Positions 38,577 to 48,388 of a stretch of 64,000 nucleotides of DNA are shown one piece after another. A program made the position numbers and the translations under genes. Each line of letters opens with the position of its first letter. Position 1 is the first letter of the stretch. The notes beneath the pieces were generated by a model that saw nothing but the letters and a program-made list of their open reading frames with translations, did not search any database and was not told the DNA's origin. Origin of the DNA: Leifsonia sp. TF02-11 (GTDB lineage Bacteria; Actinomycetota; Actinomycetes; Actinomycetales; Microbacteriaceae); NCBI RefSeq assembly GCF_017565305.1, contig NZ_JAGEKP010000001.1, positions 62,001-126,000 on the forward strand, read 5' to 3'.

Positions 38577-39637
38577 GGGTGGGCTCCATCCGTGCCGAGG
38601 GCGGTCAGGAAATCGTCGAACCGACGCTGCACGTACGCTTCGAGCCGGTCGGCGATGCCGCTGTCGTCCGGGAGGTGATCGTGTTGCGCCGCAAGCCGAT
38701 CGAGAGCCTCGGCCAGTGCGCACTCGTCGGGAACGCCGATCAAGAGCGGTCCGGCGATGTCGGCGATCTCGGCCAGGGCCGGACCGCTTCGAGTCACGAC
38801 GGTGCGGCTGACCGCGAGTCCTTGCCACACCTTGTTCGCCAGCACGGTCCGAGCCTTGGGAGAGTCGCCGAAGACGCCGAGCACCACATCGTGCTCGCCG
38901 ACCACTCGGATGAGTTCGCCGTGCGAGACCGGCTCGACGAATTCGCATCGATCGAGGATCCCGAGGTCGTCGGCGAGAGCGCGGAACGACTCGAGCCGCA
39001 CGGCCGGTGCGGCGAGGACCAGGGTCAGTCGCGTGGCCGTCCGTCGCGTCTCCGCAAGCCCACGGAGGAAGAACGGGATTCCGTGGAGCGGGAGCGCCCC
39101 TCCCGAGTAGAGCACCCGCAACTCGGTGTTCTGCGGGCGTGGCTGCGGTCTGATCCAGGCGGGAGAGCCCACGGGAAGGGTGAACACCGAGGTGTTCTTC
39201 CCCGCCCGCGACCGGAGTGTCTCCGCGCGAGCGTCGGTGTCGATGAGCAGGAGGTCCGCCAGGCGCGCCGCGGTTCGGTCGACGAGGGAACACCAGCGCG
39301 CGCGAAGTGAGCCCGGGCGCGCGCGTCCCCAGTCTTCGACGACCGTCTCGTATTTGCCGACGAACGCGTCCACGACGAGCCGTGCCCCAGCGACCCGCGC
39401 GATCAGCCAGGCCGCCGGGACGAACGGGAGGGAGAACTCCGGCACGACGACGTGGCTGCTCCCGAGCGATGCACGCAGTCCGCGCGCGAAGTCGCGCAGC
39501 AAGCGGATCGGCTTCGGCCCGGAGGTGACGCGGTCGACGACCACGACGTCATGCCCGGCCTGGCCGAGGCTCGCGCGGATGCGTTCGTTGCGCGGGTAGT
39601 TCCTGTCCTCGACGCGCAGATACACGATCCGGCTCAT
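38573..39637 (-). CDS. Family 4-like glycosyltransferase (GT-B)
   Basis: The 354-residue protein has the two-Rossmann GT-B layout. An N-terminal RIVYLRVEDRNYPRNERIRA is followed by FARGLRASLGSSHVVVPEF. The C-terminal half has LRVLYSGGALPLHGIPFFLR, LVLAAPAVRLESFRAL and ANKVWQGLAVSRTVVTRSGP, the donor-binding end. The canonical E-x7-E motif is not clear, so the retaining GT4 assignment is tentative. Part of the same tightly overlapped operon. Confidence 0.75.
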   Translation of the reverse strand: MSRIVYLRVEDRNYPRNERIRASLGQAGHDVVVVDRVTSGPKPIRLLRDFARGLRASLGSSHVVVPEFSLPFVPAAWLIARVAGARLVVDAFVGKYETVVEDWGRARPGSLRARWCSLVDRTAARLADLLLIDTDARAETLRSRAGKNTSVFTLPVGSPAWIRPQPRPQNTELRVLYSGGALPLHGIPFFLRGLAETRRTATRLTLVLAAPAVRLESFRALADDLGILDRCEFVEPVSHGELIRVVGEHDVVLGVFGDSPKARTVLANKVWQGLAVSRTVVTRSGPALAEIADIAGPLLIGVPDECALAEALDRLAAQHDHLPDDSGIADRLEAYVQRRFDDFLTALGTDGAHP

Positions 39638-40683
39638 GCGCCGACCGCCCCCTGCTCCGTTCGGATCGAGCGAGAGCGCAGTGAGCGCAGGGTGTCCAGA
39701 CAGAAGAGCGCCGATCGGATGGCCGCGGGGAGGAGGGGCGGCGCGATGCGCAGGAGGAGCATCGCCGCGGCGAGCGGAACGCTGTTCCTCGCGACGCCGA
39801 CGAGTGCCAGACCGCGTGCCCTGCGGACCGCCGCTGCTGTCGTCACCCGCATCTGCCGGCCGTCGACTCCCCAGCGGACGGCGGTCTTCACGGCGGCGAG
39901 GCAGAAGAAGCGTGCGGTGAACGTGTCACGAGCGGCTCGGGACACGCGGCCTCCGACGAGTCGCAGGACATCGTCGTGGGCGGACTCGAGTGCGCCGATG
40001 TCGGGGGTCCGCACGCGGGTGATCGACCCGGGTTCGCGGCGGTAGACGTAGACGGTCTCCGGGATGAGGCGCACGACGCGGGCGTTGGAGAAGGCGCGGG
40101 CCACTCCCACGACGTCGCTCTGCGACACGTACCGAGGGAACGGGGTGTCGCCCAGCACCGTGCGCCGAAAGAGCTTCGACCAGAGGAATCCGTGAAGCTC
40201 GCCGCCGATCAGCAGTGCGCCGGCGGCGTCGGCCTCGATCGAGCGCGCCGACGTCACCGCGGCGACACCGTCGATGCGACGCCGGTCTGCGGCGCCGGGG
40301 CCCCAGCGGAAGTCGGCGCGCGCACAGACGACGTCCGCGCCGTCCGCGTGCGCGAGGAGGGCGCTCAGGCCGGCGCTCGACCACTCGTCGTCGTGGTCGA
40401 CGAACCAGACGAACTCGCCGTCGGCGAGCGAGATCGCTTCGTTCCTCCGCGCCGCGACCCCGGCCGACTCCGAGTGCCGGACGAGCCTGATGCGTGGCGA
40501 GCCGCCGATCAGCTCTTCGAGAGCCGACCCGGTCGCATCGTCGGAGCCGTCGTCGATGACGACGGCTCCGACATCCGCAAGGCCCGTCACATCCCGCAGC
40601 CGTTCGGCCAGGGCCGTCACGTGCTCGCCGGCGTTGCGCACAGCGACGATCACCGTCGCGGTGCGGGTCGAGCTGGGGGTCAT
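39634..40683 (-). CDS. Family 2 glycosyltransferase with C-terminal helices
   Basis: The 349-residue GT-A protein begins STRTATVIVAVRNAGEHVTA. VVIDDGSDDATGSALEELIG and FVWFVDHDDEWSSAGLSALL carry the nucleotide- and metal-binding Asp residues. The last 80 residues include a hydrophobic stretch (ARNSVPLAAAMLLLRIAPPL) that may attach it to the membrane. It is the first gene of the four-gene glycosyltransferase operon and is divergent from the flippase. Confidence 0.83.
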   Translation of the reverse strand: MTPSSTRTATVIVAVRNAGEHVTALAERLRDVTGLADVGAVVIDDGSDDATGSALEELIGGSPRIRLVRHSESAGVAARRNEAISLADGEFVWFVDHDDEWSSAGLSALLAHADGADVVCARADFRWGPGAADRRRIDGVAAVTSARSIEADAAGALLIGGELHGFLWSKLFRRTVLGDTPFPRYVSQSDVVGVARAFSNARVVRLIPETVYVYRREPGSITRVRTPDIGALESAHDDVLRLVGGRVSRAARDTFTARFFCLAAVKTAVRWGVDGRQMRVTTAAAVRRARGLALVGVARNSVPLAAAMLLLRIAPPLLPAAIRSALFCLDTLRSLRSRSIRTEQGAVGA

Positions 40684-40723
40684 CGGTCACATCCAAGTCG
40701 TGGGTAGCGGATCCACGTCACGG

Positions 40724-40729
40724 TATACT
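40724..40729 (+). promoter_or_regulatory. -10 box TATACT
   Basis: TATACT is near consensus. It probably drives the flippase gene with a leader of about 60 nt. An ATG only 2 nt downstream is too close to be a leaderless start. Confidence 0.45.
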
Positions 40730-40794
40730 AGATGATCAATCTGGCCGCGAACGTTCTTATGGTCAGTATCGCGCCGACACCCTCCGGGAATGCC

Positions 40795-42144
40795 ATGACA
40801 TCCTCCAGCCCACGGTCACGAGCGGCCGCCCTTTCGCGATTCCGGTTCTTCGCGGGAGCGGTACTGGGCTACCTCGCTGTGCCGATCCTGAACGCGGTCT
40901 CTCCGTTGCTGGCGCTTCCGTCGATCACCGCGTCGTACGGCGGGCCGGCCTGGGAGGCGATCGCCGTCGGGCAGTCGCTCGGAGGAACAGCGGGAGTGAT
41001 CGTCGAGCTCGGCTGGGGATTGTCGGGGAGCCAACGGGTGGCGCGGATGTCCGGACGGAGTCGTGCGCGCACGTTCGGCATCTCGCTCCTGACGAAGGGG
41101 ATCGTCGGCGTCCCGGTGATCGGCCTGGCCTCGGTCGTCGCCTTCGTCATGGCACCGGAGGGGTACGGCCTCGAGTCGGCGACCGTCGCGGCGGCGGCCG
41201 GGATCGCCATGTTCTCCGCCGGCTGGATCTTCATCGGCATCCTGAAGCCTCGGCTGTTCCTCTTCACGGAAGTCCTGCCGCGGGCGCTCCTCATCTCCGG
41301 AGCCGCCGTCGCCATCCACTTCGGTGCTGCACTGTGGGCGTACTCTGGCGCGCTCCTGCTGGCGGCGGTGGGCGCCCCGGTCGCGGGAGCCGTCGTCCTC
41401 GGGCTGCGATGGTGCGATCTGACCGCCCTCGGTCCGCGTCGACTACTGAGGGTGATCGGATACCAGGGGGCGGCGCTGAGCACGAACGTGTTCTCGAGCG
41501 TGTACATCTCGCTCGGTACGACGGTCGCGACGCTCGGCTCGGCGAATGCCACCCTGCTTTTCGCCTCCGTGGATCGCCTGCAGCGGATGCTCCAGCAGGT
41601 GCTCCGGTCCCAGAACTTCGTCTTCAAGGGGTGGGTCGGCCGGGAAGTGGATCCGAGCGTGCGAATCCAGAGGGCGGTGCGCGCCACGATGGTGAGCACG
41701 CTGATCGGCGTGGTCAGCGGCATCCTCTTCGCCGTGTGCAGCCCGTGGGCGGCGGACGTCATCTTCTCGGGCACTGTCACCGTCCCTCCGCTCGCCGCGG
41801 CGATCTCCGGTCTGAGCATCGCCATCATCTGCACGACGATGTCGACGGGTGCCGTGCTCCTGGTCGCGTTGGGTCGCGTGGGCGCCGTCGCCAGATCCGC
41901 CGCGACCGGGGCTGTGATCGGGCTCCCCGGGATCTTCTTCGGCGCGATGTTCTTGGGGGGCACCGGCGCACTCGCCGGCCAGTTGCTGGCGGAAGCGTCG
42001 GTGCTGGTCGTCCAGGTCGTCGCTGTGCGTCGGCGCCTGCGCGAGAATCGAGAATCCGGTCGCTGGCAGACCTCCCTCGTGCAGGGACCTCCGACCGTGT
42101 CGTCGGCGGACCGGCATCCGGGCGGCGGGTCCGGCACGGTGTAG
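40795..42144 (+). CDS. Polysaccharide flippase-like (Wzx/MATE-type) membrane protein
   Basis: The 449-residue protein has 10-12 predicted helices. Examples are LGYLAVPILNAVSPLLALPS at the start, GIVGVPVIGLASVVAFVMAP, VYISLGTTVATLGSANATLL and a final pair around ATGAVIGLPGIFFGAMFLGG. Such proteins flip undecaprenyl-linked oligosaccharide across the membrane. Adjacency to four glycosyltransferases supports an exopolysaccharide role. Starts at 40732 and 40759 are in frame. The ATG at 40795 was chosen because GGGAA precedes it. Confidence 0.75.
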   Translation: MTSSSPRSRAAALSRFRFFAGAVLGYLAVPILNAVSPLLALPSITASYGGPAWEAIAVGQSLGGTAGVIVELGWGLSGSQRVARMSGRSRARTFGISLLTKGIVGVPVIGLASVVAFVMAPEGYGLESATVAAAAGIAMFSAGWIFIGILKPRLFLFTEVLPRALLISGAAVAIHFGAALWAYSGALLLAAVGAPVAGAVVLGLRWCDLTALGPRRLLRVIGYQGAALSTNVFSSVYISLGTTVATLGSANATLLFASVDRLQRMLQQVLRSQNFVFKGWVGREVDPSVRIQRAVRATMVSTLIGVVSGILFAVCSPWAADVIFSGTVTVPPLAAAISGLSIAIICTTMSTGAVLLVALGRVGAVARSAATGAVIGLPGIFFGAMFLGGTGALAGQLLAEASVLVVQVVAVRRRLRENRESGRWQTSLVQGPPTVSSADRHPGGGSGTV

Positions 42145-42147
42145 CGT
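42142..42147 (+). promoter_or_regulatory. -10 box TAGCGT, leaderless promoter
   Basis: TAGCGT overlaps the flippase stop and ends 6 nt before the ATG of the small ORF that begins the tlyA-recN transcript. Confidence 0.5.
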
Positions 42148-42153
42148 GATCGC

Positions 42154-42321
42154 ATGACAGGTGAGCGCGCGGACGCCGCGTCCGACGACGGCGACGCCCT
42201 CGTCGCGCGCCTCGACGTGATCGAGGCGCAGCCGCTCGCCGAGCGCGCCGACGCGTACGCGCAGCTCCACGAAGTCCTTCAGGCCCGGCTGGAAGGCAGC
42301 GACCGGCTCCGGGATGACTGA
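42154..42321 (+). CDS. Small acidic protein upstream of tlyA
   Basis: The 55-residue product (MTGERADAASDDGDALVARL, then DVIEAQPLAERADAYAQLHE) is acidic and helical. It overlaps the tlyA start by 8 nt (ATGACTGA). A promoter-like -10 lies 6 nt before the ATG, and the overlap implies coupled translation. Similar short ORFs upstream of tlyA are common in actinobacteria as I recall, but no function is known. Confidence 0.7.
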   Translation: MTGERADAASDDGDALVARLDVIEAQPLAERADAYAQLHEVLQARLEGSDRLRDD

Positions 42322-43105
42322 ACGACTCGACGTCGCCCTGGTCTCCCGAGGACTCGCCTCCTCGCGGACGCGAGCGGCGTCGCTCATCGCCGACGGTCTC
42401 GTGACCGTCGACGGCCGGCCGGTCGTCCGCGCCTCGACGAAGGTCGGTGAGGAGCAGGCGCTGCTGGTGGCCGGTGCAGACCACTACGTCAGTCGAGGGG
42501 CGCACAAACTCCTCGCCGCCCTCGACGGATTCTCGGTGCCCGTCGCGGGCCGGGTCGCGCTCGACGCCGGGGCCTCCACCGGTGGGTTCAGCCAGGTCCT
42601 GCTGGAGCGGGGCGCCCGGCTCGTCCTCGCGGTCGATGTCGGGCACGGCCAGCTCGACCAGCGGCTGGCCGGTGCGGACAGGCTGCGCTCGTTCGAAGGG
42701 GTGAACGTACGGTCACTCGACGCCGCCGGCTTGGCGGAGCTGACCGGTGACGACACCGTCCCGCAACTCGTCGTGGCCGATCTCTCGTTCATCTCGTTGA
42801 CGCACGTGCTCCCCGCGCTGCGGTCCGTCGCGACGGACGACGCTGACTTCATCCTTCTGATCAAGCCGCAGTTCGAAGTGGGCAGGCAGGGCGTCAGGGA
42901 AGGGATCGTGACCGATCAGGGGCTGCGTCTCGACGCGGTCGAACGCGTGCTCTGGGCGGCCCATGATGTGGGACTGGGGACCGCAGGAGTGATGGCGTCG
43001 CCGATCGCCGGGACGCACGGCAATCACGAGTTCCTCGCCTGGTTCCGCGTCGGGGCTCCGGATCCGTCGTCGTCTCGCGAGCAACTCCTCCACTTGGCGC
43101 TCTGA
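42314..43105 (+). CDS. tlyA: TlyA-type rRNA 2'-O-methyltransferase
   Basis: The 263-residue protein joins an N-terminal S4 RNA-binding domain (LDVALVSRGLASSRTRAASL, then IADGLVTVDGRPV) to a Rossmann methyltransferase domain. The latter has LDAGASTGGFSQVLLERGAR, VVADLSFISLTHVLPAL and FILLIKPQFEVGR. TlyA methylates C1409 of 16S and C1920 of 23S rRNA and affects capreomycin sensitivity in mycobacteria. The linker has RGAHKL rather than a plain RxWV motif. nadK and recN follow, as usual. Confidence 0.93.
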   Translation: MTERLDVALVSRGLASSRTRAASLIADGLVTVDGRPVVRASTKVGEEQALLVAGADHYVSRGAHKLLAALDGFSVPVAGRVALDAGASTGGFSQVLLERGARLVLAVDVGHGQLDQRLAGADRLRSFEGVNVRSLDAAGLAELTGDDTVPQLVVADLSFISLTHVLPALRSVATDDADFILLIKPQFEVGRQGVREGIVTDQGLRLDAVERVLWAAHDVGLGTAGVMASPIAGTHGNHEFLAWFRVGAPDPSSSREQLLHLAL

Positions 43106-43212
43106 GTGAACGTTCTCCACAATTCCGGCGCCTCCCGCACATTCGCCGCTCGAAAACCGACAGAATGGAGGGACGCAGCCAGTAGGAATCGACGAGCTCG
43201 TGAGGAGGCGAC

Positions 43213-44139
43213 GTGACGGCATCGGGTGACGCGCAGCGATACATCCTCGTCGTCGCGCACACCGGTCGTCGAGACTCGCTCGAGGCGGGCGTGCAGGTGT
43301 GCCGGCAGCTCGTCTCCGCCGGTGTCATCCCTGTGCTCAGCGAAGACGAGCGGCGCGACCTGCTGCTCGCCGCTCCCGACCTCGACTCCGTCGCGGTCCT
43401 GGGAGACGAGGTGAGCTCCAGCGACCTCGAGCTGGTGATCGTGCTCGGCGGCGACGGCACGATCCTGAGGGCGGCCGAGCTGGTCCGCGGCTGCACCGCG
43501 CCGCTGCTGGGCGTCAACCTCGGGCACGTCGGCTTCCTCGCCGAGAGCGAGCGCGATGATCTCGAGATCGCCGTCGCCCGCGGGCTCGCCAAAGACTACG
43601 AGGTCGAGGAGCGCATGACGCTCTCAGCACGGGTCAAGGTCGGCAAAGAGGTCGTCTACGAGAGCTGGGCGCTCAACGAGGCGACGGTCGAGAAGGCCAG
43701 CCGCGAGCGGATGCTCGAGGTCGTCATCGAGGTCGACGGCCGACCCATGTCGAGCTTCGGGTGCGACGGCGTCGTGATGTCGACGCCGACCGGCTCCACC
43801 GCGTACTCCTTCTCGGCCGGCGGCCCGGTCGTCTGGCCGGGCGTCGCCGCGCTCCTGCTGGTTCCGCTCAGCGCGCACGCGCTGTTCTCTCGGCCGCTCG
43901 TGGTCGACGGCGACTCGTCGCTCGCCGTCGAGCTGCTCGATCGCGCGGGCGGGGAGGGCATCCTCTGGTGCGACGGCCGACGTGCGTTCGACCTGCCGCG
44001 CGGCGCGAGGGTCGTGGTGCGTCGTTCGCCGATCCCTGTGCGGCTCGCGCGACTGCACCAGGGGCCGTTCACCGACCGGCTCGTGCACAAGTTCGATCTT
44101 CCCGTGACCGGGTGGCGGGGGCCGGCCGGCCGTGAGTGA
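43213..44139 (+). CDS. nadK: NAD kinase
   Basis: The 308-residue enzyme phosphorylates NAD to NADP. LVIVLGGDGTILRAAELV (GGDG motif) is near residue 78. LGVNLGHVGFLAES and the long DGVVMSTPTGSTAYSFSAGG near residue 186 complete the active site. GTG start with GAGGAGG upstream. It overlaps recN by 8 nt. Confidence 0.96.
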   Translation: MTASGDAQRYILVVAHTGRRDSLEAGVQVCRQLVSAGVIPVLSEDERRDLLLAAPDLDSVAVLGDEVSSSDLELVIVLGGDGTILRAAELVRGCTAPLLGVNLGHVGFLAESERDDLEIAVARGLAKDYEVEERMTLSARVKVGKEVVYESWALNEATVEKASRERMLEVVIEVDGRPMSSFGCDGVVMSTPTGSTAYSFSAGGPVVWPGVAALLLVPLSAHALFSRPLVVDGDSSLAVELLDRAGGEGILWCDGRRAFDLPRGARVVVRRSPIPVRLARLHQGPFTDRLVHKFDLPVTGWRGPAGRE

Positions 44140-45856
44140 CGTGCGTGGAGGCATCGAAGAGATCTCGATCCGCGATCTGGGCGTCATCGCCGACGCATCC
44201 CTCCCGCTGGGAGCGGGGTTCACGGCGATCACGGGTGAGACCGGAGCGGGCAAGACGATGGTGGTCTCGGCTCTCGGCCTGCTGCTGGGCGAGCGCGCCG
44301 ACACCGGCGCCGTGCGCGTCGGCAGCCCGCAGGCCTGGGTGGAGGGCCGTTGGCGGGTCGCCGGTGCCGGCGACGTCGTGGAGCGCGTGCGCGACGCCGG
44401 GGGAGACGTCGACGAACTCGGCGGCGGCGAGGCCGAGCTCGTGCTCAGCCGCTCGGTCTCGGCCGAGGGGCGTTCGCGTGCGGTCGTCGGCGGGCGGGGT
44501 GCGCCCGTCAGTGTGCTGACCGAGCTGGGCGGCCAGCTCGTGGTCGTGCACGGCCAGTCCGACCAGATCCGGCTGCGTTCGGCCGTCGCCCAGCGCGAGG
44601 CTCTCGACCGGTTCGCCGGTCCCGACTTCGCCGAGCGGGTCGACACCTACGCCCAGGTTTTCCACCGCTGGCGGGACAACCGTTCCGAGCTCGACGAACT
44701 GGTCGCCGACCAGGAGCGCCGGGCCCGTGAAGCCGACGACCTGCGCGCCGCCATGTCCGAGATCGAGGCCGTCGCCCCGCAGCCGGGGGAGGACGACGAG
44801 CTCGCCGAACGCGCCGAACGGCTGACCAACCTCGAAGAGCTGCGTCTCGCCGCCGCCGGCGCCCGCGAACTGCTCTCGGCGGAGGAGTCGGAGGGCGCCG
44901 ACGCGCTGGGCCTGCTCGACAACGCCCGCAGGCAGCTGGAACGCGTCGCACCGCACGACGCCGAGCTGCGGCCCCTGGCCGAGGCCGTCGCCAACGCCAA
45001 CTACCTCGTCTCCGACATCGCCGCGCAGCTCTCCACCTATCTCGCCGCCCTCGACACCGACGGCGCCCGCGAGCTGGAGGTCGTCCAGGAGCGCCGCGCG
45101 GAGCTCGCCGGGCTCGTCCGCAAGTACGGCCCCGCCCTCGACGACGTCATCGCGACCCTCGAGACCGGTAGCCTGCGTCTCCTGGAGCTCGACGGCGACG
45201 CCGACCGCATCCAGGAGCTCGCGGGCGAGGTCGAGGCCGACGCCGCGCTCGTCGCCGAGCTCGCCGCCGACCTCGGGGCACGCCGCAGGGAGGCCGCGCA
45301 GCGCCTCGCCGATGCCGTCTCCGACGAGCTCGCGGCGTTGGCGATGCCCGACGCGCGGATCGTCGTGGAGGTCACCGAGCGCGAGGAGTACACGGCCAGC
45401 GGGCGCGACCAGGTCGCCATCCTGCTGCAGCCGCACCCCGGCGCCGAGCCGCGTCCGCTCGGCAAGGGCGCCTCCGGGGGCGAGCTCTCGCGCGTGATGC
45501 TGGCCATCGAGGTGGTCATCGCCGGCACCGACCCCGTGCCCACGTTCATCTTCGACGAGATCGACTCCGGTGTCGGCGGCGCCTCCGCCATCGAGATCGG
45601 CCGCCGGCTCGCGCGCCTGGCCGAGAACTCGCAGGTGATCGTCGTGACGCACCTCGCCCAGGTGGCGGCCTTTGCCACCAACCACCTCACCGTGGTCAAG
45701 GGCAGCGACGGCGCGGTCACCGAGTCCAGCGTGCGCCGTCTCGACGGCGACGAGCGCATCGCCGAGATGGCCAGGCTGCTCTCCGGCCTCCCCGACTCCG
45801 AGAGCGGGCTCGCCCACGCGCGCGAGCTCGTCGAGATGGCCGCCGCCGCGCGCTGA
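44132..45856 (+). CDS. recN: DNA repair protein RecN
   Basis: The 574-residue SMC-like ATPase acts in double-strand-break repair. Walker [21 protein letters not shown] is near residue 34. A coiled-coil-rich centre follows. The C-terminal head has the signature [20 protein letters not shown], Walker [21 protein letters not shown] and D/H-loop [14 protein letters not shown]. The GTG start overlaps nadK; another GTG three codons later is possible. Confidence 0.96.
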   Translation: MSDVRGGIEEISIRDLGVIADASLPLGAGFTAITGETGAGKTMVVSALGLLLGERADTGAVRVGSPQAWVEGRWRVAGAGDVVERVRDAGGDVDELGGGEAELVLSRSVSAEGRSRAVVGGRGAPVSVLTELGGQLVVVHGQSDQIRLRSAVAQREALDRFAGPDFAERVDTYAQVFHRWRDNRSELDELVADQERRAREADDLRAAMSEIEAVAPQPGEDDELAERAERLTNLEELRLAAAGARELLSAEESEGADALGLLDNARRQLERVAPHDAELRPLAEAVANANYLVSDIAAQLSTYLAALDTDGARELEVVQERRAELAGLVRKYGPALDDVIATLETGSLRLLELDGDADRIQELAGEVEADAALVAELAADLGARRREAAQRLADAVSDELAALAMPDARIVVEVTEREEYTASGRDQVAILLQPHPGAEPRPLGKGASGGELSRVMLAIEVVIAGTDPVPTFIFDEIDSGVGGASAIEIGRRLARLAENSQVIVVTHLAQVAAFATNHLTVVKGSDGAVTESSVRRLDGDERIAEMARLLSGLPDSESGLAHARELVEMAAAAR

Positions 45857-45906
45857 GTCCGACATCCGTCCGCGGGGCGGCGCGCGGTCGGCCCGTCAGC
45901 AGGTGA

Positions 45907-45912
45907 TAAGCT
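45907..45912 (+). promoter_or_regulatory. -10 box TAAGCT, leaderless promoter of pyrG
   Basis: TAAGCT ends 8 nt before the GTG of pyrG. There is no ribosome-binding site in the gap. Confidence 0.5.
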
Positions 45913-45920
45913 ACAAGCCC

Positions 45921-47663
45921 GTGGTGGATTATTCAGATGCGGGCCAGATCAACAGCAAAACCAACGGCACTACCAAGCACATCTTCGTGACAGGTGGTGT
46001 CGTTTCTTCGTTGGGGAAGGGGCTCACGGCCGCTTCCCTGGGCAATCTTCTGACGGCCCGCGGCCTCCGCGTCGTCATGCAGAAGCTCGACCCCTACCTC
46101 AATGTCGACCCTGGGACGATGAACCCGTTCCAGCACGGCGAGGTGTTCGTGACCGACGACGGCGCCGAGACCGACCTCGACATCGGGCACTACGAGCGCT
46201 TCCTCGACATCAACCTCGGCCAGTCCGCGAACGTCACCACCGGCCAGATCTACTCGAACGTCATCGCCAAGGAGCGCCGCGGCGAGTACCTGGGCGACAC
46301 GGTCCAGGTCATCCCGCACATCACCGACGAGATCAAGCGCCGGATGCGCCTCCAGGCGCAGCCCGGTCCGGACGGCGAGCCCGCCCCGGACGTGATCATC
46401 ACCGAGATCGGCGGAACGGTCGGCGACATCGAGTCGCAGCCGTTCATCGAGTCGGCCCGTCAGGTGCGCCACGAGCTCGGGCGCAAGAACTGCTTCTTCG
46501 TGCACGTCTCGCTCGTGCCGTTCATGAACGCCTCCGGCGAGCAGAAGACGAAGCCGACGCAGCACTCCGTTGCCGCGCTGCGCTCCATCGGAATCCAGCC
46601 GGATGCCCTCGTGCTCCGCAGCGACCGCCCGGTCTCGGAGTCGAACAAGCGCAAGATCGCGCTGATGTGCGACGTGGACGAGCAGGCCGTGGTGAACGCG
46701 GTCGACGTGCCGAGCATCTACGACATCCCGACGATGCTCCACGAGCAGGGCCTCGACGCGTACATCATCGACCAGCTCGGCCTCGACAAGGCGGCCGACG
46801 TCGACTGGCGCGGCTGGGCCCGCCTCCTGGAGGCGGTGCACGACCCCAAGCACGAGGTCACCATCGGTCTGGTCGGCAAGTACATCGACCTCCCCGACGC
46901 CTACCTCTCGGTCACCGAGGCGCTGAGGGCGGGCGGGTTCGCCCACCGCACGAAGGTCACCCTCAAGTGGATCCCGTCCGACGACTGCCAGACGCCGGAG
47001 GGCGCCGCCCTGCAGCTGAGCGACGTGGACGCGATCTGCGTCCCCGGCGGATTCGGGGTGCGCGGCATCGAGGGCAAGGTCGGCGCGCTGCGGTTCGCGC
47101 GCGAGAACGGCATCCCCGCCCTCGGACTCTGCCTCGGCCTGCAGTGCATGGTCATCGAGTATGCACGTCACGAGGCCGGCCTGGCCGGCGCGTCGTCGTC
47201 GGAGTTCGACCCGGAGACCGAGTTCCCCGTGATCGCCACGATGGCGGAGCAGGTCGAGATCATCGCGGGCGGCGACCTGGGCGGCACCATGCGCCTCGGA
47301 CTCTACCCGGCCGCGCTGGCCGAGGGCTCCCTCGTCGCCGAGCTGTACGGTGCCCCGGAGGCCAGCGAGCGTCACCGCCACCGCTACGAGGTGAACAACA
47401 ACTACCGCGAGCAGATCGCCGACGCCGGCCTGTGGTTCTCCGGAACCTCGCCGGACGGCCACCTGGTCGAGTACGTGGAGCTCCCGCGCGACGTGCACCC
47501 GTTCTACGTCGGGACCCAGGCGCACCCCGAGCTGCGGTCGCGTCCGAACCACGCGCACCCGCTGTTCGCCGGACTCGTCGGGGCCGCGCTCGAGCGCCAG
47601 AAGGCCAGCCTCCTGTTCGAGGTGGCGGCGGAGGACGCCGAAGAACTGGTGACGGAGCCCTGA
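45921..47663 (+). CDS. pyrG: CTP synthase
   Basis: The 580-residue enzyme aminates UTP to CTP. The N-terminal synthase domain begins [20 protein letters not shown] and contains [20 protein letters not shown] and [20 protein letters not shown]. The C-terminal class I glutaminase domain (from about residue 315) has [15 protein letters not shown] and the nucleophile Cys near residue 404 in [11 protein letters not shown], with the HPE near the end. Codons 1 and 2 are both GTG; the first was taken. Confidence 0.97.
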   Translation: MVDYSDAGQINSKTNGTTKHIFVTGGVVSSLGKGLTAASLGNLLTARGLRVVMQKLDPYLNVDPGTMNPFQHGEVFVTDDGAETDLDIGHYERFLDINLGQSANVTTGQIYSNVIAKERRGEYLGDTVQVIPHITDEIKRRMRLQAQPGPDGEPAPDVIITEIGGTVGDIESQPFIESARQVRHELGRKNCFFVHVSLVPFMNASGEQKTKPTQHSVAALRSIGIQPDALVLRSDRPVSESNKRKIALMCDVDEQAVVNAVDVPSIYDIPTMLHEQGLDAYIIDQLGLDKAADVDWRGWARLLEAVHDPKHEVTIGLVGKYIDLPDAYLSVTEALRAGGFAHRTKVTLKWIPSDDCQTPEGAALQLSDVDAICVPGGFGVRGIEGKVGALRFARENGIPALGLCLGLQCMVIEYARHEAGLAGASSSEFDPETEFPVIATMAEQVEIIAGGDLGGTMRLGLYPAALAEGSLVAELYGAPEASERHRHRYEVNNNYREQIADAGLWFSGTSPDGHLVEYVELPRDVHPFYVGTQAHPELRSRPNHAHPLFAGLVGAALERQKASLLFEVAAEDAEELVTEP

Positions 47664-48331
47664 TGGCCACCGAGGTCGACACGATCGGCGACGAGCCGTT
47701 CCGCCCGGAGATCGTCTCGTCCGACCGCGTCTTCGCGGGCAGGGTCTGGGATGTGCGCCGCGACACCTTCCGCTACAACGGTGAGGAGATCACGCGGGAC
47801 TACGTGGACCACACGGGCGCCGTCGCCGTGCTTGCGCTCGACGACGAGGGGCGGGTGATGCTCATCCGGCAGTACCGGCATCCCGTGCGTCACTACGATT
47901 GGGAGATCCCGGCCGGTCTGCTCGACGTTCACGGTGAGGACCCGCTCAGCGCTGCCCAGCGGGAGCTGGCAGAGGAGGCCGACCTCCAGGCCGACACCTG
48001 GAACGTGCTGTCGGAGATCTTCTCGAGCCCTGGCGGCAACGACGAGGCCATCCGCATCTACCTCGCCAGGGACGTGCGGCCGACGGCCGAGGCGTTCCCC
48101 CGCGAGGACGAGGAGGCCGACATCGAGGTCGCTTGGGTGCCGCTGGAGGACGCTGTGGACGCCGCTCTCGAGCGTCGTTTCCACAACGCCCCCCTGGTGG
48201 TCGCCGTGCTCGCGGCCCGCGTCGCGCGGGATAAAGGCTGGACGAGTCTCGGCGCCGCAGACGCGCCGTGGCCGAGCCACCCGAAGCTGGGCAGGCCGGG
48301 TTTCTCCTCCGAATCCGGCGCCGAGGGATGA
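47663..48331 (+). CDS. Nudix hydrolase, ADP-ribose pyrophosphatase type
   Basis: The 222-residue protein has the NudF-like beta-strand VMLIRQYRHPVRHYDWEIPA followed by the Nudix box GLLDVHGEDPLSAAQRELAE plus EADL. The box has one residue more than the strict G-x5-E form. FSSPGGNDEAIRIYLARDV is the usual third block. It probably hydrolyses ADP-ribose or related dinucleotides. It is coupled to pyrG by TGATG. Its stop lies in a 24-bp sequence that is repeated 47 bp downstream. Confidence 0.92.
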   Translation: MATEVDTIGDEPFRPEIVSSDRVFAGRVWDVRRDTFRYNGEEITRDYVDHTGAVAVLALDDEGRVMLIRQYRHPVRHYDWEIPAGLLDVHGEDPLSAAQRELAEEADLQADTWNVLSEIFSSPGGNDEAIRIYLARDVRPTAEAFPREDEEADIEVAWVPLEDAVDAALERRFHNAPLVVAVLAARVARDKGWTSLGAADAPWPSHPKLGRPGFSSESGAEG

Positions 48332-48388
48332 CTCTCGCGGCCAGACGCTCTGAACGCCGAGCGAGCGCCGAGGGATGACGCTCGCGGC
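48318..48388 (+). repeat. Duplicated gene junction (24-bp direct repeat, 47 bp apart)
   Basis: A 24-bp sequence (GCGCCGAGGGATGA, one variable base, then CTCGCGGC) occurs at 48318-48341 and 48365-48388 with one mismatch. The first copy contains the nudix stop and the second contains the xerD start, so the junction has been duplicated. Confidence 0.85.
48328..48378 (+). CDS. Short ORF created between nudix and xerD
   Basis: A 16-codon ORF (MTLAARRSERRASAEG) begins at an ATG overlapping the nudix stop (ATGA) and ends at a TGA overlapping the xerD start (ATGA). Its first residues mimic the xerD start (MTLAA). It could relay ribosomes between the two genes or be a neutral by-product of the duplication. 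Confidence 0.4.
   Translation: MTLAARRSERRASAEG

Noticed and set aside
36778-38589. A single 603-codon protein joining two glycosyltransferases
   Set aside because: The N-terminal half is an out-of-frame reading of the preceding glycosyltransferase. A TTG start with a ribosome-binding site and a 4-nt overlap separates the genes.
40732-42144. Flippase translated from the ATG at 40732 as a leaderless mRNA
   Set aside because: Only 2 nt separate this ATG from the TATACT box, so it would lie upstream of the transcription start.
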